A stretch of 64,000 bases of DNA from Diphasiastrum complanatum (taxonomy: Eukaryota > Streptophyta > Lycopodiopsida > Lycopodiales > Lycopodiaceae), in the NCBI GenBank assembly GCA_029204225.1, contig CM055102.1:38372585-38436584 (forward strand), in the 5' to 3' direction. Shown here piece after piece: positions 1-10,689 of the stretch. The notes below the pieces were generated by a model, which ran no database searches, was not told the DNA's origin, and saw nothing but the letters and a program-made list of their open reading frames with translations. Both the position numbers and the translations under genes were made by a program. Positions within the stretch are counted from its first letter, which is position 1; the number at the start of each line of letters is the position of its first letter.

Positions 1-1088
1 AGTGTACTTTATTCAGAATAAATCTGAAGCACTTGATAAATTCACAAAATGTGTGAATTGGGCCGAGAGATGTACAGACAACAAAGTGAAACAGCTCAGA
101 AACAGATCGAGGTGGCAAATACATCTCAAATCGCTTCACTGACTTCTACAATGATCATGGAATCATTCACAAAAGGACCGCAGCCTACACACCGCAGCAC
201 AACGGTGTTGCAGAAAAAAAGAATAGGACCCTGATGGAAGCTGCCAGATGCATGATGGCCTACTCGAAGGCTCCAAGGGTACTGTGGGCTGAAGCAGTAG
301 CCACAGCCGCATACATCCAGAACAAAACAGGCAAGTTTGGTGTCCCTCACACGACACCACACGAGTTATGGTGGGGTAGAAAGCCTAACCTGTCTCACGT
401 CAGAATCTTTGGCTGTGCAGCTTATGCACATATTCATGATAAGCTTCAGAAGAATCTTGATGAGAAAGCCAAGCAGGAATTCTTGGTAGGTTATGACATG
501 ACAACAACTTGTCATACTACAGAGTCTACATGCCAGACACAAACACTATAAAAACAGTGAGAGATGTCAGATTTGATGAGAGCAGGACAATGGCCAATGA
601 CGATCATGTCAGCTATGAAGTTCTGGAGAGACAGTACTATGACCTGCCACCAGTGACAGAGGGAGTAGAGAGCGAACACAAAAATGAAAATTTTTGAGTC
701 GTTTCTCGTTCGAGTGACGAATCTAAAGACGAAAGATTCGAGAGGTAGCCTATTGCTACAGTTACCGTAAACCAAGATGGTTCCGGACCTAGCAGAGCAG
801 ACAAAGGCAAAGGCATCATTGTCCAAGGAGGATCTCCTAGAAGGTCGACAAGACCACGAAGAGCGCCAGCAAGATACGTGCCAGGCAGCTCAGCTTCTAC
901 ATCCGAAGAGTTCTGCAGATTCAGTGACGAACCACAGACTTTCGAGGAAGCGATTGAATGACCAGACAAGGACAGATGGATCCAAGCCATGAATGAAGAG
1001 ATGGATTCCATGAGGAAGAACCAGGTATGGACGTTGCAGCCATTACCACATAAGCACAAGATTGTCAAAAACAAATGGGTTTTCAAGC
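1..1088 (+). pseudogene. Copia A: integrase to start of RT, 5' cut by window, 3' cut by an LTR
   Basis: This is a piece of a Ty1/copia polyprotein. The first 230 bases encode the integrase core in shifting frames. Bases 186-551 give the integrase C-terminal part, with the copia hallmark TPQHNGVAE (last residues KK instead of RK) and then RTLMEAARCMM-like and FGCAAYAHI motifs. Bases 509-697 continue as SYYRVYMPDT and VRDVRFDES. After a stop at 695 and a poorly conserved linker, the RT start appears as DKWRIQAM-like text around 965-1088, ending NKWVFK, where the frame is cut by the LTR at 1089. There are at least two frameshifts and an in-frame TGA near 959. Bases 1-305 are a diverged copy of 11391-11695, so the window holds two members of this family. 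The family assignment is firm; the copy is dead. Confidence 0.9.
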
Positions 1089-1997
1089 TGTTGCGTCGGC
1101 GTCTCAAAGGGCGCTGGGACTTGAGTGGTCTCCCCAACACGTGCTTAAGTCTAACATTCATCCATCATGCACTTACGTAAAAACCAACTCAGAAATGTAA
1201 CAAGCTTAACCATTCAGACTTAAGAAAACTGGAATCCCAACCAACCCAAAAGCAAACTCAGAATCCGTCCCCAAAAGATAACCAAAGGCAAAGACAAGCC
1301 ACAAATGAAACCCAAGGCATAGTGGTCGCCAAACTGACCAATTGGCATAGCGGCAAGCCACACGTAGGTGACGTGGACCCTTAGGCATCGACGACGCAAA
1401 AAGGTTGTAGTAAGGTTCCTTCCACTTGGACCAGTCTCGGAGGCGAAACCGAAATGGTAATCATCCCCAAGGATCAACTTTATTAGATCTGGAAGAGATT
1501 ACATTCATACATAGACTAACCGATCTCGGGGCCGCCAACACGTGCTGGGCATTGTGCCTGGCTCGTGCTGGTAGAGGGAGCTGAGACCTAGCGACTGGAT
1601 TCCTGGCACTGGTTGAGCTGCCCAAGTTTTTGTCTATCGGACTCTCCCTATAGTTCTGCTGTGATTTGGTGCACCCCCTCTGTCCTGGAATATAGTGCTT
1701 TCTGGTAAAGCATTCTTTTTAGGACTTAGTTTTTATTCTGCTGATTAAGCTTGGCAGAATCAGTCTGGCTCCCAGACATGGGTCCCGGGAGCCGTCCCGA
1801 TGGCAGAATCAACTTTCTTCTTGACTAGGCCATGACTCGAGCTCCAGAGCTAGCTCATGACTTGTGACTACTTGATTGGCTCACCACAGGTCGGAGGCTT
1901 GGTCCTTGACGTTCTAACTTGCTCTAGGACCTTAGAGAGTGTCATCCCTTAGAGTCTTACAGGGCACGTTGGGTGCACCTGAGTCAGCTTTACAACA
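1089..1997 (-). mobile_element. LTR of gypsy-like element D (909 bp)
   Basis: The block starts TGTTGCGTCGG and ends TTTACAACA, so it has TG...CA ends on both strands. It interrupts copia A inside the RT start. Directly after it lies TCCTCCCCTCG, which read on the minus strand is a polypurine tract abutting an LTR start. This makes it the 3' LTR of a minus-strand element. Its first 35 bases and its last 12 resemble the LTR of the non-autonomous element at 53457-59845, so the two belong to one diverged family. I found no second LTR and no target-site duplication. Confidence 0.75.
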
Positions 1998-2945
1998 TCC
2001 TCCCCTCGTTTGAGAAAGCTGATGTCCTCATCAGGGCCAAACTAGAACCTAAGACTCATGGCACGAGCTTAATTCACCGGCCAGACTTTATTCACATATA
2101 CAAGGGCACGGGCTGGATTCACCGGCCAAAGGAGACCAACTATAAAGAGAAGTAAAAACATTGTGTTTGCACCCAGCATAGGAAAAGTGTGGATCTAGTT
2201 CACTTACGTAAAACCTGTGTAAAGCTATTGCACTTAGACATTAGACTGAAGCTCACTCCTCGATGAGAAATGCAGCTTACTTTGTTAACATGAAAGAAAA
2301 AGGTACTTGCGGCTCCCTTAAGCCTCAGATATGTCGTTTTTGTCGTACGTCTGGATGAGTCTCCTAGGACTCTAGATTTTTTGTTTGGGGCATCGGCACT
2401 TAGATTCACCTCTGATGTAGAAGCTGCAGGCAATGTTGGCTCCATTTGACCTCGCGTCAGCTGGTTTGTCACTGCTGGATGTCTTTCGTTAAAGAGGTGG
2501 GCTTTCGCTTAGTCACACAAGTTGAGCTCCTTGAGCTCTGCATCGGCACTTGGATTCACCTTTGATGTAGAAACTGCAGGCAATGTTGGCTCCATTTGGT
2601 CCCGTGTCAGGTGGTTTGTCACTGTTGGCTGCCCTTCGTTAAAGAGGTGAATGAGATTGGGAGGGATGGTTGGCTCAGGTTCATTTGTGTCATTCTTTTC
2701 TAGCTGGTCCCCTGGCACAGCTCTGATGACACAAGGTCTCCTGCCATTATATAATAACACATAACCCCTTTTGCCAAGAAGGCCACCACATGTTCGTTAA
2801 ACCAACTTAATCCCAAAATAGCATCGAAGGCATCCATCTTCAAGATTGTGAACATTAGTCGATTCTTCCAGGTTCCCAGGGAGATTGGTAAGTTGGTTGC
2901 CAATCTACAAGTGGTCATTGTACCTTTTGCGGTGACGCTCCCAGG
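1998..2945 (-). pseudogene. Internal scrap of element D with retropepsin-like segment
   Basis: On the minus strand, 2918-2700 encodes a segment like the second half of a Ty3/gypsy aspartic protease: RLATNLPISLG, then FTILKMDAFDAILGLSWF and a following NEH. The pattern DAILGxxWxxxH is typical of plant gypsy proteases just before RT. Nothing of gag, RT or integrase follows. Downstream (2760-2200, minus) the frame contains a two-copy duplication whose translations share TNxLTRxQMEPTLPA. At about 2945 the sequence changes abruptly to the end of a copia RT, so this element was cut by deletion or recombination. The protease call rests on a short motif and is moderate. Confidence 0.6.
2390..2690. 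repeat. Two-copy tandem duplication, period about 150 bp
   Basis: GCATCGGCACTT at 2390 recurs at 2540. The following about 110 bases are near-identical (CAGGCAATGTTGGCTCC occurs in both). The duplication lies in the internal part of element D, and both copies translate on the minus strand into related peptides. Confidence 0.85.
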
Positions 2946-3692
2946 TGATTGTCAAATAGATCAAGGAGCCAATAAGTCATCTATAGAGTATGATGTCCTC
3001 AAATGATGCTTCATCACCATCAATAGAAACTTTTACAACTTTCTCCATAGGAGTTTCAATCCCCTTACAATATTTCATTCCAAACTTTTCTAAGATGGAA
3101 GTAGCATACTTTGATTGACAAATGAAAGTAAAATTATTGCTCCTAGAGACCTTTATGCCAAGTATGAACTTTAGAAGTCCTAGATCTAACATCTTGAATT
3201 CACTAGACAATGCTATCTTGACATCTCTTATGCCACTAGGATAATTTCCGGTAAGATTGATATCATCAACATATAAAACCAAAATAATGATCTTTACATC
3301 ATTACATTTGACATGCAATGAAGGCTCATAGGATCTTATCACAAAACCAATAGAGTTGAGATAGATGTGCAACCTAGAATACCAAGCTCTAGGTGCTTGC
3401 TTGAGTCCATAAAGACTCTTCTTCACGAGGCACACTTTGTCTTCATCTCCTTCCTTGATGAAGATCTCGGGTTGCCAGATGTAGATCTCTTCTTCCAAGA
3501 ATTCTCTTAAGAAAGCACTAGTCACATCAAGTTGGAAAAGCTCCCATTTGAAAGAAGTAGCAAGACAAATAACCAATCTTATGGTGACAAGCTTAGCAAC
3601 AAGAGCAAAAGTTTCATCATAATCTATGCCTTTATTTTGCAAAAATCCTTTCAAGTTTGATTTTCCATTAGAGCATCAAAATCAACTTGCAT
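2946..3692 (-). pseudogene. Copia E: reverse transcriptase domain
   Basis: The minus-strand ORF 3654-2977 (225 codons) is a copia-type RT (RVT_2 family). Motifs in order are KGIDYDETFA near residue 8, FQLDVTSAFL near 40, CLVKKSLYGLKQAPRAWY near 75, and the catalytic LYVDD near 127, followed by KYATSILEKFGM. An in-frame stop follows residue 225, after which LIGSLIYLTIT continues to about 2946, where the element is cut. Upstream, 3692-3655 still shows the start of the RT region (QVDFDALMENQT), then a short deletion. No RNase H follows. The YVDD is intact, but the element as a whole cannot work. Confidence 0.92.
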
Positions 3693-3699
3693 AACATCT

Positions 3700-4217
3700 A
3701 TAAGGGAAGCTCCTTAGATCATGCTTACAAATCACAAACACAATGATAACACACTATGGAGAAACCACCCAACCAAGTAGAAGCATCCAATCAAACTCTA
3801 GAAGTTTCACCCCCAAGCCAAGGAACAAGAAGCATGAATGTAAAGTGAGAGCCTATCAATGAATCCACAACCATAATGAGGAGTAGGGTGAGTTTGGACC
3901 CAATATATAGAGCCAAAAGCATCCTAGGCACAAAGCCGTGCATAGCCCTAAGTTCCCTATACACAGATTCACCTAGAATAGAGTCCTAAGCATGGACCAA
4001 CTATTCATAGAATTGCTATTGATAACTCTACACATGCATACCCTGTCTCATACCTTGTCTAAACTCCATTTAGTGTGTTCTAGGCCTCACAAGAATATTA
4101 GTTACTTTCGGGTCACGTCCAGTATGACGTGGCATAACTAACAGCTTGTTTCACTAGAGTATTGTGTATCCAAGACTAGGAGTATACTGTATCTTATGTA
4201 TTGGTCATGGACATAAC
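3700..4217. mobile_element. 518-bp insertion of unknown class with 7-bp target duplication
   Basis: The copia E frame breaks between the peptides SQYWKDV and MQVDFDALM. AACATCT stands on both sides (3693-3699 and 4218-4224), and removing one copy plus 3700-4217 rejoins the copia frame. The inserted block has no TG...CA ends, no obvious terminal inverted repeats and no coding signal. It contains an imperfect palindrome CACGTCCAGTATGACGTG near 4112. It could be a SINE-like or small DNA element; I do not recognise it. Confidence 0.7.
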
Positions 4218-4224
4218 AACATCT

Positions 4225-4868
4225 TTCCAATATTGTGAATTTATAGCATCTTCAAAACAAGATGGTTCTTCAAGCATAGTAGACAAGAAAGTGTATGAAG
4301 TAAGAGGATGAGAATCTTCCCTTCGTTTGCCCTTCTCAATATAGGTGCTCGGCCTTGTGCCTTGTAGATCTTCTTGGCACTCTTGGATCTTGAGATAGAT
4401 CCTCAAGGTTTTCATCTTCTTCAAGCTCCTCCTCGGCCTTTGCAAAATCTTTGACAACATGAGAGTTAGATGAAATCTCTAGCACTTTGGCGTTATGAGA
4501 TTCATCAAAGAAAACATCTCTACTTACTTTAACTTTTATATACATTCACTATAGCCAACAAAGATGCCTTTAAAGGAAGTGGCATCTTCTTTTTTTCTTA
4601 CTTCTAAAGGAATGTGAACATAACAAGTACTTTCAAATCTTTTAGATTTGGCTTTTTGCCATACAAAGCTTCAAAAGGCGTAACCACCAATGGCACTATT
4701 TGGAAGCCTATTACACAAATAATTTGCACAAGTAATAGCTTCTCTCCAAAATGAAACAGGAAGAGAGACATCTAATCTCAATGCTTTAGCACATTCACAT
4801 GATGATTTGTTTTTTCTCTTGGCCACCCCATTTTGTTGGGGGGTGTAAGTACATGTGAACTCTCTCCT
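4225..4868 (-). pseudogene. Copia E: integrase C-terminal part and acidic linker
   Basis: Minus strand, read from 4868 down: TCTYTPQQNGVAKRKN (the integrase signature TPQQNGVAERKN with E changed to K), then SFWREAITCANYLCNRLPN, then a spacer coding STCYVHIP and FKGIFVGYSE, then VKVSRDVFFDE. An acidic Glu/Asp/Pro linker follows (4450-4340), ending CFEDAINSQYWKDV, the usual lead-in to a copia RT. Frameshifts occur near 4675 and 4340. The order IN-linker-RT is that of Ty1/copia. Confidence 0.88.
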
Positions 4869-4873
4869 AATGT

Positions 4874-5693
4874 TGTGAGAAATTGGCAAAAATCTAGCTT
4901 GGTATTTTTTATGATAGAAGTTTGTAAGTGAATCTCACATGTGTGGAGGATGTTCCCACGTGTGGAGAATTGTAAAGTAAATCAAAATGTTTGATATAGG
5001 GGTCTCATAGAATTTCATAGTCAAGCATTTAGGTGTAGGATGTTGATAGGGTCAAATTTGGCATAGATGGCAAATTATCCATTTCCACTTGTAATGCCAA
5101 TATTGAGCCAAAATAGAGCCAAACTTGTGCCAATTAGAGTGTAGACAAGTGTCTTGCTTTTGTTTGATGAAGCTTAAGAGGTCCAATAGGATTTAGAGGT
5201 GGAACCTTATGAGGTCCAATAGAAAATTGAGGTGTGCTTGAATATAGTCCAATAGAATTTAGAGGTGCACGGATCAATGGTCCAATAGGATTAAGAGGTG
5301 GCAAAGTGTGATCCAATCATAGTTAAGCATAGTGGTAGCTCATGAATCTATTAGTATCATTGTACTCCTCCTTTTGGATCTAATTGATTTTGAGATTGAG
5401 TGGATTTTGAGTGTCATTGAATTTCTAGCTTTCTCTCTCTACCCGAGAGCTCATGATGGTTTTTCTCTCTCTACCCGAGGAGAGAAGCTTGTTTTTACTT
5501 AGAATACTTTTGGAACACTTCCCACACGTGTGAGTGAGAGTTGGAAGTGATTGAATGCATGTAGTAGTGTGTTTTTGCCATAGAATCAAAGATAGATCTT
5601 GAATCTCAATCTAGTCTTGATCTTGGTGCATCTACACACCTTAGGAGATCACAAGTACATGTTGTAGACAGTCCACACGTGTGAAATTCAACA
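4874..5693. mobile_element. Solo LTR, 820 bp, inserted in copia E integrase
   Basis: The block begins TGTGAGAAATTGG and ends AATTCAACA. It is flanked by AATGT (4869-4873) and AATGC (5694-5698), a 5-bp duplication with one mismatch. Removing the block plus one repeat restores the integrase frame from KANGI to RREFTC. There are no internal coding sequences or second LTR, so it is a solo LTR. It contains CACACGTGTG and CCCACGTGTGG G-box-like palindromes near both ends, a four-copy short repeat (5175-5305) and pyrimidine-rich CTCTCTCTACCCGAG repeats near 5430-5480. Confidence 0.85.
5175..5310. repeat. Four diverged copies of GTCCAATAG-AATTTAGAGGTG
   Basis: GTCCAATAG occurs near 5182, 5214, 5250 and 5279, each followed by an A-rich stretch and GAGGTG. 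The spacing is about 30-36 bases. The array lies inside the solo LTR. Confidence 0.8.
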
Positions 5694-5698
5694 AATGC

Positions 5699-6233
5699 CA
5701 TTAGCCTTACAAAGATATCTCATGCTATTGGAGATATATTCTCATCCATTATCACATCTTAACACTTTGATGCTAGCATTAAGTTGCTTTTCCACAAGAG
5801 GAATTTTACAAAGGAATCATAGGCTAAGCTTTTCTTGGACAAACGATATGTGTATCTTGAACAATCATCTATGAAGGTGCATACATAGAAGCTCCACCAT
5901 TAGATACATGTAAAAATGAGTGTACATCCAAATGTATAAGATCAAGAGGAAAGGAAGATCTATTCACGGATATCTTAAACGGTTGCTTATGTGTCTTGGA
6001 TTGACCACAAGATTCACAGAGCTTGCCACACTTGGATATGAATTTGGGAAGCCCAAGTGCTAGCTCCTTGGAAATCATGGACTCCATAGCTTTGTAGTTA
6101 GGATAGCTGAACCTTTTGTTCTACAACTCCACTTGAGAAAGCTCCTCCCTTGCCATGCTCACACTTCCAATGAAAACATTAGCATCCAACTTGAATAATC
6201 TTCCTTGCTTAGTACCATTAGCATGTTGTACTT
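5699..6233 (-). pseudogene. Copia E: GAG-pre-integrase and N-terminal integrase
   Basis: Minus strand from about 6233: GTKQGRLFKLDAN, then NKRFSYPNYKAM, then KLCESCGQSKTHKQPF, which is the second half of the HHCC zinc finger before the integrase core. DLIHLDVHSF follows, with the first catalytic Asp of the copia D,D,E in its usual place (HxD). After a gap, KQLNASIKVLRCDNG (second Asp retained) and YISNSMRYLCKANGI run up to the solo LTR. There are several frame breaks. No gag or protease lies upstream; the coding sequence starts almost at the primer site, so about 1.5 kb of gag-PR has been lost. Confidence 0.85.
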
Positions 6234-6246
6234 GGCTCTGATAGCA
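6234..6246 (-). other. Primer-binding-site-like sequence of copia E
   Basis: GGCTCTGATAGCA is the reverse complement of TGCTATCAGAGCC, one base off the TGGTATCAGAGCC site complementary to the 3' end of initiator Met tRNA. It lies directly next to TGTTG at 6247, as expected for the inner edge of the 5' LTR of a minus-strand element. Confidence 0.6.
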
Positions 6247-7150
6247 TGTTGTTTTTATTGATTTTAGGACCATAAATAAATCTTCAATTGATCCACAAGA
6301 GGTGTTGGATGCTAGTTCTATTGATCTTTCACAATTCTATTGATTAGATCCGCTTGATCTAGATCAAAAACATGCATTTAACTATCAAGAAAAACAATTA
6401 ATTGATCAATTAAGTGGATGGGCGGCCTCACACATGTGAAAACCTATCACAATATGGAAAATGTATAGAGAGTAAAGCACTTTAACTATTGATAGCATTC
6501 AATGCATAAAATCACAACAAAATGGTGGAACAACATGGATTTGCCTCTAAATCCTTTCCAATGATATGTTACATCGCATACTTCTGAGCTACGATTAAAA
6601 AGTTATGGCAAGTCAAAAGTATTAGTCTTATAATATTTTAATAATAAAAAAAGGCATCTTGCACGAATTCTTAAAGGGTCTTTTTGGAACTCAAAACTCC
6701 TCTAATGGGGAATGCCACATCACTATAAGATCCACCAATCAATGCTAGATAAGCACCCACCTCTTTGATTCCTAAATTGAAGCCATTGCCTCACCTCGAT
6801 TTTCCTTGATTTGAGAAAATTTTCCTAACTTCTAGGAGCCTATATAATCAACTCCTGTGATCATTTACTGATATTTTCTAGATATGTAAACACATGGGAA
6901 CATCCTCTCACACGTGGGAAATCATCACTAATCACAAGGGTATGCTTGATGAAATAGTAAAACATTGTCGAATGGCAATTTTCAACTTGACTAGCTTTTC
7001 ATTAGTTCGCACATATGTAAATGAAGAATTTTTCTTTCTAATCAAATTGAATGCATCTAAGGCCTACCATCCACACGTGGGGACAAGCTCCACACATGTG
7101 GGATCAAGTGATACACATGACATAATGAATCCAAAGCTAGTATTTTGACA
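6247..7150 (-). mobile_element. Probable 5' LTR region of copia E (right end not defined)
   Basis: This AT-rich non-coding sequence starts with TGTTG next to the primer site. It carries several CACATGTG / CACACGTGGG / CCACACGTGGGG palindromic motifs (near 6430, 6910, 7072, 7092), the same motif type as in the solo LTR at 4874-5693. I could not find the outer end or a target duplication. The small ORFs here look like chance. Confidence 0.4.
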
Positions 7151-8050
7151 ATTTTAACAGTTTCAACCTTTTCGACAACATAACAACCACAAGCTTGCAC
7201 TCAACAATAATTCATAGTGATCAGCTATTAAATTCAATAAGAAATTATAGACTATCACTAGTACTTATGATAATGCACTTAATGCAAATATGCATGATCA
7301 AAGTCTTATAAAAAAATAGTATCAAATTGAGCAAGAAGAGTTCCAAGAAGTGTGCCAAATAGCCCTAACATTAAAATTCAAGATGATGCCACACCACAAT
7401 ATACACAAAAGACATCTTAGGAAAAACATTGACTAGCAATCACGAGAGTTAGAGGAGCAACCAAAATCGTATATCTATAATCTTGAATATTTTACTTTTG
7501 AAATTTTAAGAGTACATGAAATATTGAGTAATTGTTTATTTCAAGATAATAAGGCTATCACAAGATGAGTGGAATAAATCATGCTATTTCAAGAAGTATG
7601 CAAACCTTGGAGCCTACTTACCTCATGAAAAAAGAAAAAACTAGCTTCAAATTATCATCAAGGGAATTTTTAATTTATTTAGAATGTTGGCAATAGTTTT
7701 TTTTTTCCCTTCATATATGTACCCAAATGCAATAAAAAAATTGCATCAAGCTAAAGTGAAAACTAAATATTAATTGGAAGCTATGCCTATATGGCCCAAA
7801 TTGTATTGAAGCTTACATGATGCCTAATGTATAGACTTTTCCTACCTCAATAGGATTATATATTAGATGTGGACATATGTATGTTCAACATTATAATTAA
7901 CAAAAAGAAAAACCACCGTCAATAATCAGATATGCAACATCAAGCACCATAAGCAATCACCACAAGAAGGCGAAAGAAGAACACGCACTATCACTCTATT
8001 GATGCGGAAAACAAATGACAAAAATTTGCCTTCAGTTTTGCAAATGTGAA
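7151..8050. other. AT-rich stretch with no recognisable feature
   Basis: I saw no coding signal, splice-consistent exon, repeat array or transposon terminus in these 900 bases. Only A/T homopolymer runs stand out (for example near 7690 and 7730). Confidence 0.5.
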
Positions 8051-8059
8051 AGGCATGAA

Positions 8060-9455
8060 AACGGATGGAGTTCAGAAATGATTGCTGGTCATTGCCAACT
8101 GCATCACTCCTACAGTCCTCTAGAATGTAGACAGATACTACTATACTACGTTAACAAATCAAATGCAGCATTCAACGAGATTCAAACCAAGGTGCGGAAT
8201 TAAAATAAACAAGTAAATTAGATATGAGAATGACAGTAGACTAATTTTCATTCGAGAACAGACATGACAAGAAAATCATCTATTGATCTTTCTCTGATTC
8301 TTCAAGCACTACATGCGGATCCACACAGTGCGTTGTCATGAGAGAAATACAATTCTCTCATGAGTGATTGTCTTGCTTACTAGCGGACTTGTGGATCTTT
8401 AGATCCTAGATAGAATTGTCTCGCACGCTGGTGGACATGTTCTCTGTATTTTTCGTCTTGATTGCTTACTAGCATCAAACTACTTCATCTGTATATGTAT
8501 ATCTATCAAGTATTATTCTGAAGAAACAAAATGTTTCTGATTACAAAGCCTTGCTAGCTTTCAGCCCTTCGCCTAACGAAGATGTTCGCGAGCTCGAACA
8601 TCTGGAGATACGAAACACAAAGAGCTTCGCCAACACGAAAGTCAAAGGAGAGGAAGACAAAGAGTTTCGCGAACACGAAAGTCAAAGGATACGACTCGCG
8701 AACATGAAAGATCCACAAATGAGATTCCTTCGCGGTCCAGTATGAAAGAAGGCAGACGAGGTAAACGAAACCTGTTCAGCACTCACACTCCAAGGATTAC
8801 CACCAAAGATCACGCAAGTACCCAGATGTACAGTAATCTGATCTGATGGCATGACGTCAACAGATACTCCCTAGGTCGTGGCTAATCTGCCACTCTTGTA
8901 ATTCTCTGGTTAGTTGTAGATGCTTAATCACTCTAATCTTAGATTTACACAAAGAGACGTACTTACTGGATTATACTTGACATATAGATCAACAGAATAC
9001 ACAGAGTGTAATAGAGTGAAGAAGTCTGATGCTAGTAAGCAATCAAGACGATATACACAATACATGTCCGCCTTCGCACAAAGACAATTCTGTCTAGGAT
9101 CAGAAGATCCAATTGTCCGCTAGTGAAGCAAGACTATTACTCATGAGAGAACCGTGTTTCTCTCACGCCAACGCACTGCGTCGATTCGCATGCAGTGCTT
9201 GAAGAAATTCAGAAGAGAAATCAATATAGACGATTTTCTTATTGTATCTGATCTTGAATGCAAATGCATATGTTGCTTATTTCGTATGTCTGAGTTCTCT
9301 CATTTTTTTGAATTCCGCACTTTGGTTGAAACTATATTGAATGCTGTATTAATTTTATAAACATAGATCAGCAGTGCCTGACTACATTCTGGAGGATTGT
9401 AGGAGTGATTTAGTTGGCAGTGTCCAGCGGTCGCATCTGAACTCCATCCGAGTCC
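8060..9455. repeat. Large inverted repeat, arms about 460-510 bp, spacer about 425 bp
   Basis: The left arm 8060-8520 matches the reverse complement of 8945-9455 over its length. For example, CGGATGGAGTTCAG at 8060 pairs with the reverse complement at 9443-9456, and GATTGCTTACTAGCATCA near 8460 pairs with its complement near 9030. The match is imperfect (indels, substitutions). The right arm is the 3' part of the copia A2 5' LTR. The left arm is therefore an inverted fragment of a related LTR. A transcript across this block could fold into a long hairpin. Confidence 0.85.
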
Positions 9456-9510
9456 TGGAAGAGAAACGCGATCCGCGATCACGACTATTTTACGAATTTT
9501 TCAATTATCA
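8540..9510 (+). mobile_element. 5' LTR of copia A2 (left end approximate)
   Basis: The LTR ends ATTATCA at 9510, one base before the first primer-binding site. Its 5' part (8570-8760) is rich in TTCGCGAA / GAACACGAAAGTCAAAG words, like the LTRs of copia B at 42109 and 46748. I could not fix the outer end because it merges with the inverted LTR fragment. Confidence 0.6.
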
Positions 9511-9511
9511 G

Positions 9512-9589
9512 TGGTATCAGAGCATATCGCGAATTTCTCAACAGTGGTATCAGAGCATATCACGAATTTTTCAACAGTGGTATCAGAGC
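9512..9589 (+). other. Three tandem primer-binding sites (33-bp period)
   Basis: TGGTATCAGAGC occurs at 9512, 9545 and 9578. The first two copies are followed by ATATCGCGAATTTCTCAACAG or close to it; the third runs into the leader (TGGTTATCCTG). The 12-mer is the usual plant copia site complementary to the initiator Met tRNA 3' end. A single copy is normal; three in direct tandem are unusual. Confidence 0.9.
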
Positions 9590-9692
9590 TGGTTATCCTG
9601 TCATATTTTGACATAACTAAGAAGCTAGCAGATTCAGGAGGCCAAGCATTCAAACAATCAACCATCAACAAGTGAACAGACTTCAAGAAGCA

Positions 9693-10560
9693 ATGGCTTC
9701 AATCAGCAGCATGCAGAGCAAGATCTGCACTATACTTGATTCTTCAAGATCTAACTTTCTAGTCTGGAAAGTCAAGACATCTTTGATACTCAAGGGCGAA
9801 GGACTCTTTTCCTGGGTGGATGGCACAAAAGAAATGCCTACGACAACAGGCAAGGAGCTACACAAATGGAGGGAGAAAAACGACAAGGCAGTAGTCTTGC
9901 TATCTTCCATCGAAGATAGCCTTACACTTGACTTGGCTACACTCTCCAAGGCTAAGGAGATGTGGGATGCACACTGCTCACAACATTTTAGACGAAATCA
10001 AGAGATCAGATCATGATGTTGGAAGATCAGCTGACAAATCTACAATGGGATGGAAAAGACCTCACCTCCTTTGTGAGAAAGATGAAGGATCTATTTCTAT
10101 CTCTACACAACTCTGGAACAGAGAATGCAGTATCAACTGAGAAGCAGCTCACGTACCTGTTGAGAGCCTTACCCAGATCTTTCCAGACGACACGAACCCT
10201 GCTCGCGAAAGATCTTGCCATGAACCTCGAAAAGGCAATTGTCAAGATTCGAGAGGAAGTCGAGGCCAGAGAACACCTTGATCACAAGGATGGTTCTGAC
10301 CAGGCCCTCTACGACAACAGAGAAAAATCCAAGAAACAATTCAAGCCTAAGAGGGAGTCAAATCAAAGGCAGGATCGTGACCAGCAAGCAGAGGGGACCA
10401 GCAAGAGCAACTGGAAGACCAAAGGGAGGTCGAAATGACAAGATACAGACAAGAAGACCTGCATGAGATGCACCTGCTGGCTCAATCCCAAGATTGAGTG
10501 TATCCATTGCCATAAGAAGGGCCATGCAGCCATGAATTGTCGCCAGAACCCAAGAAACAA
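9693..10560 (+). pseudogene. Copia A2: gag (capsid and zinc knuckle)
   Basis: The chosen start is ATG 9693 (MASISSMQSK), which fits the copia gag pattern with NFLVWKVKTSLILKGEGLF near residue 25 and KEMWDAHCSQHF near 95. The frame shifts at about 10010 into the ORF that ends at 10438, carrying LTYLLRALPRSFQTT and LEKAIVKIREEVEARE, and a Lys/Arg/Gln-rich basic tail. A stop at 10436-10438 precedes a CCHC zinc knuckle CIHCHKKGHAAMNC encoded at about 10498-10539. A first knuckle seen in copia B is deleted here. Gag would package RNA into cytoplasmic particles; this copy is broken by one frameshift and stops. Confidence 0.88.
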
Positions 10561-10689
10561 ATCAGCACAGAACATATAGGAGAACAACAATAGTTCTTCC
10601 TATGTCGAGGAGCCCGAGAGCTCAAAGATGGACGGAGAAAGGATGAACAAAAATTGTTCGACCACCTACATCTGTGAAGATGTGTGTGC

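Noticed and set aside
8015-8203. A 62-codon ORF similar to the minus-strand ORF at 9300-9482
   Set aside because: The similarity is due to the inverted LTR repeat, not to a conserved protein.
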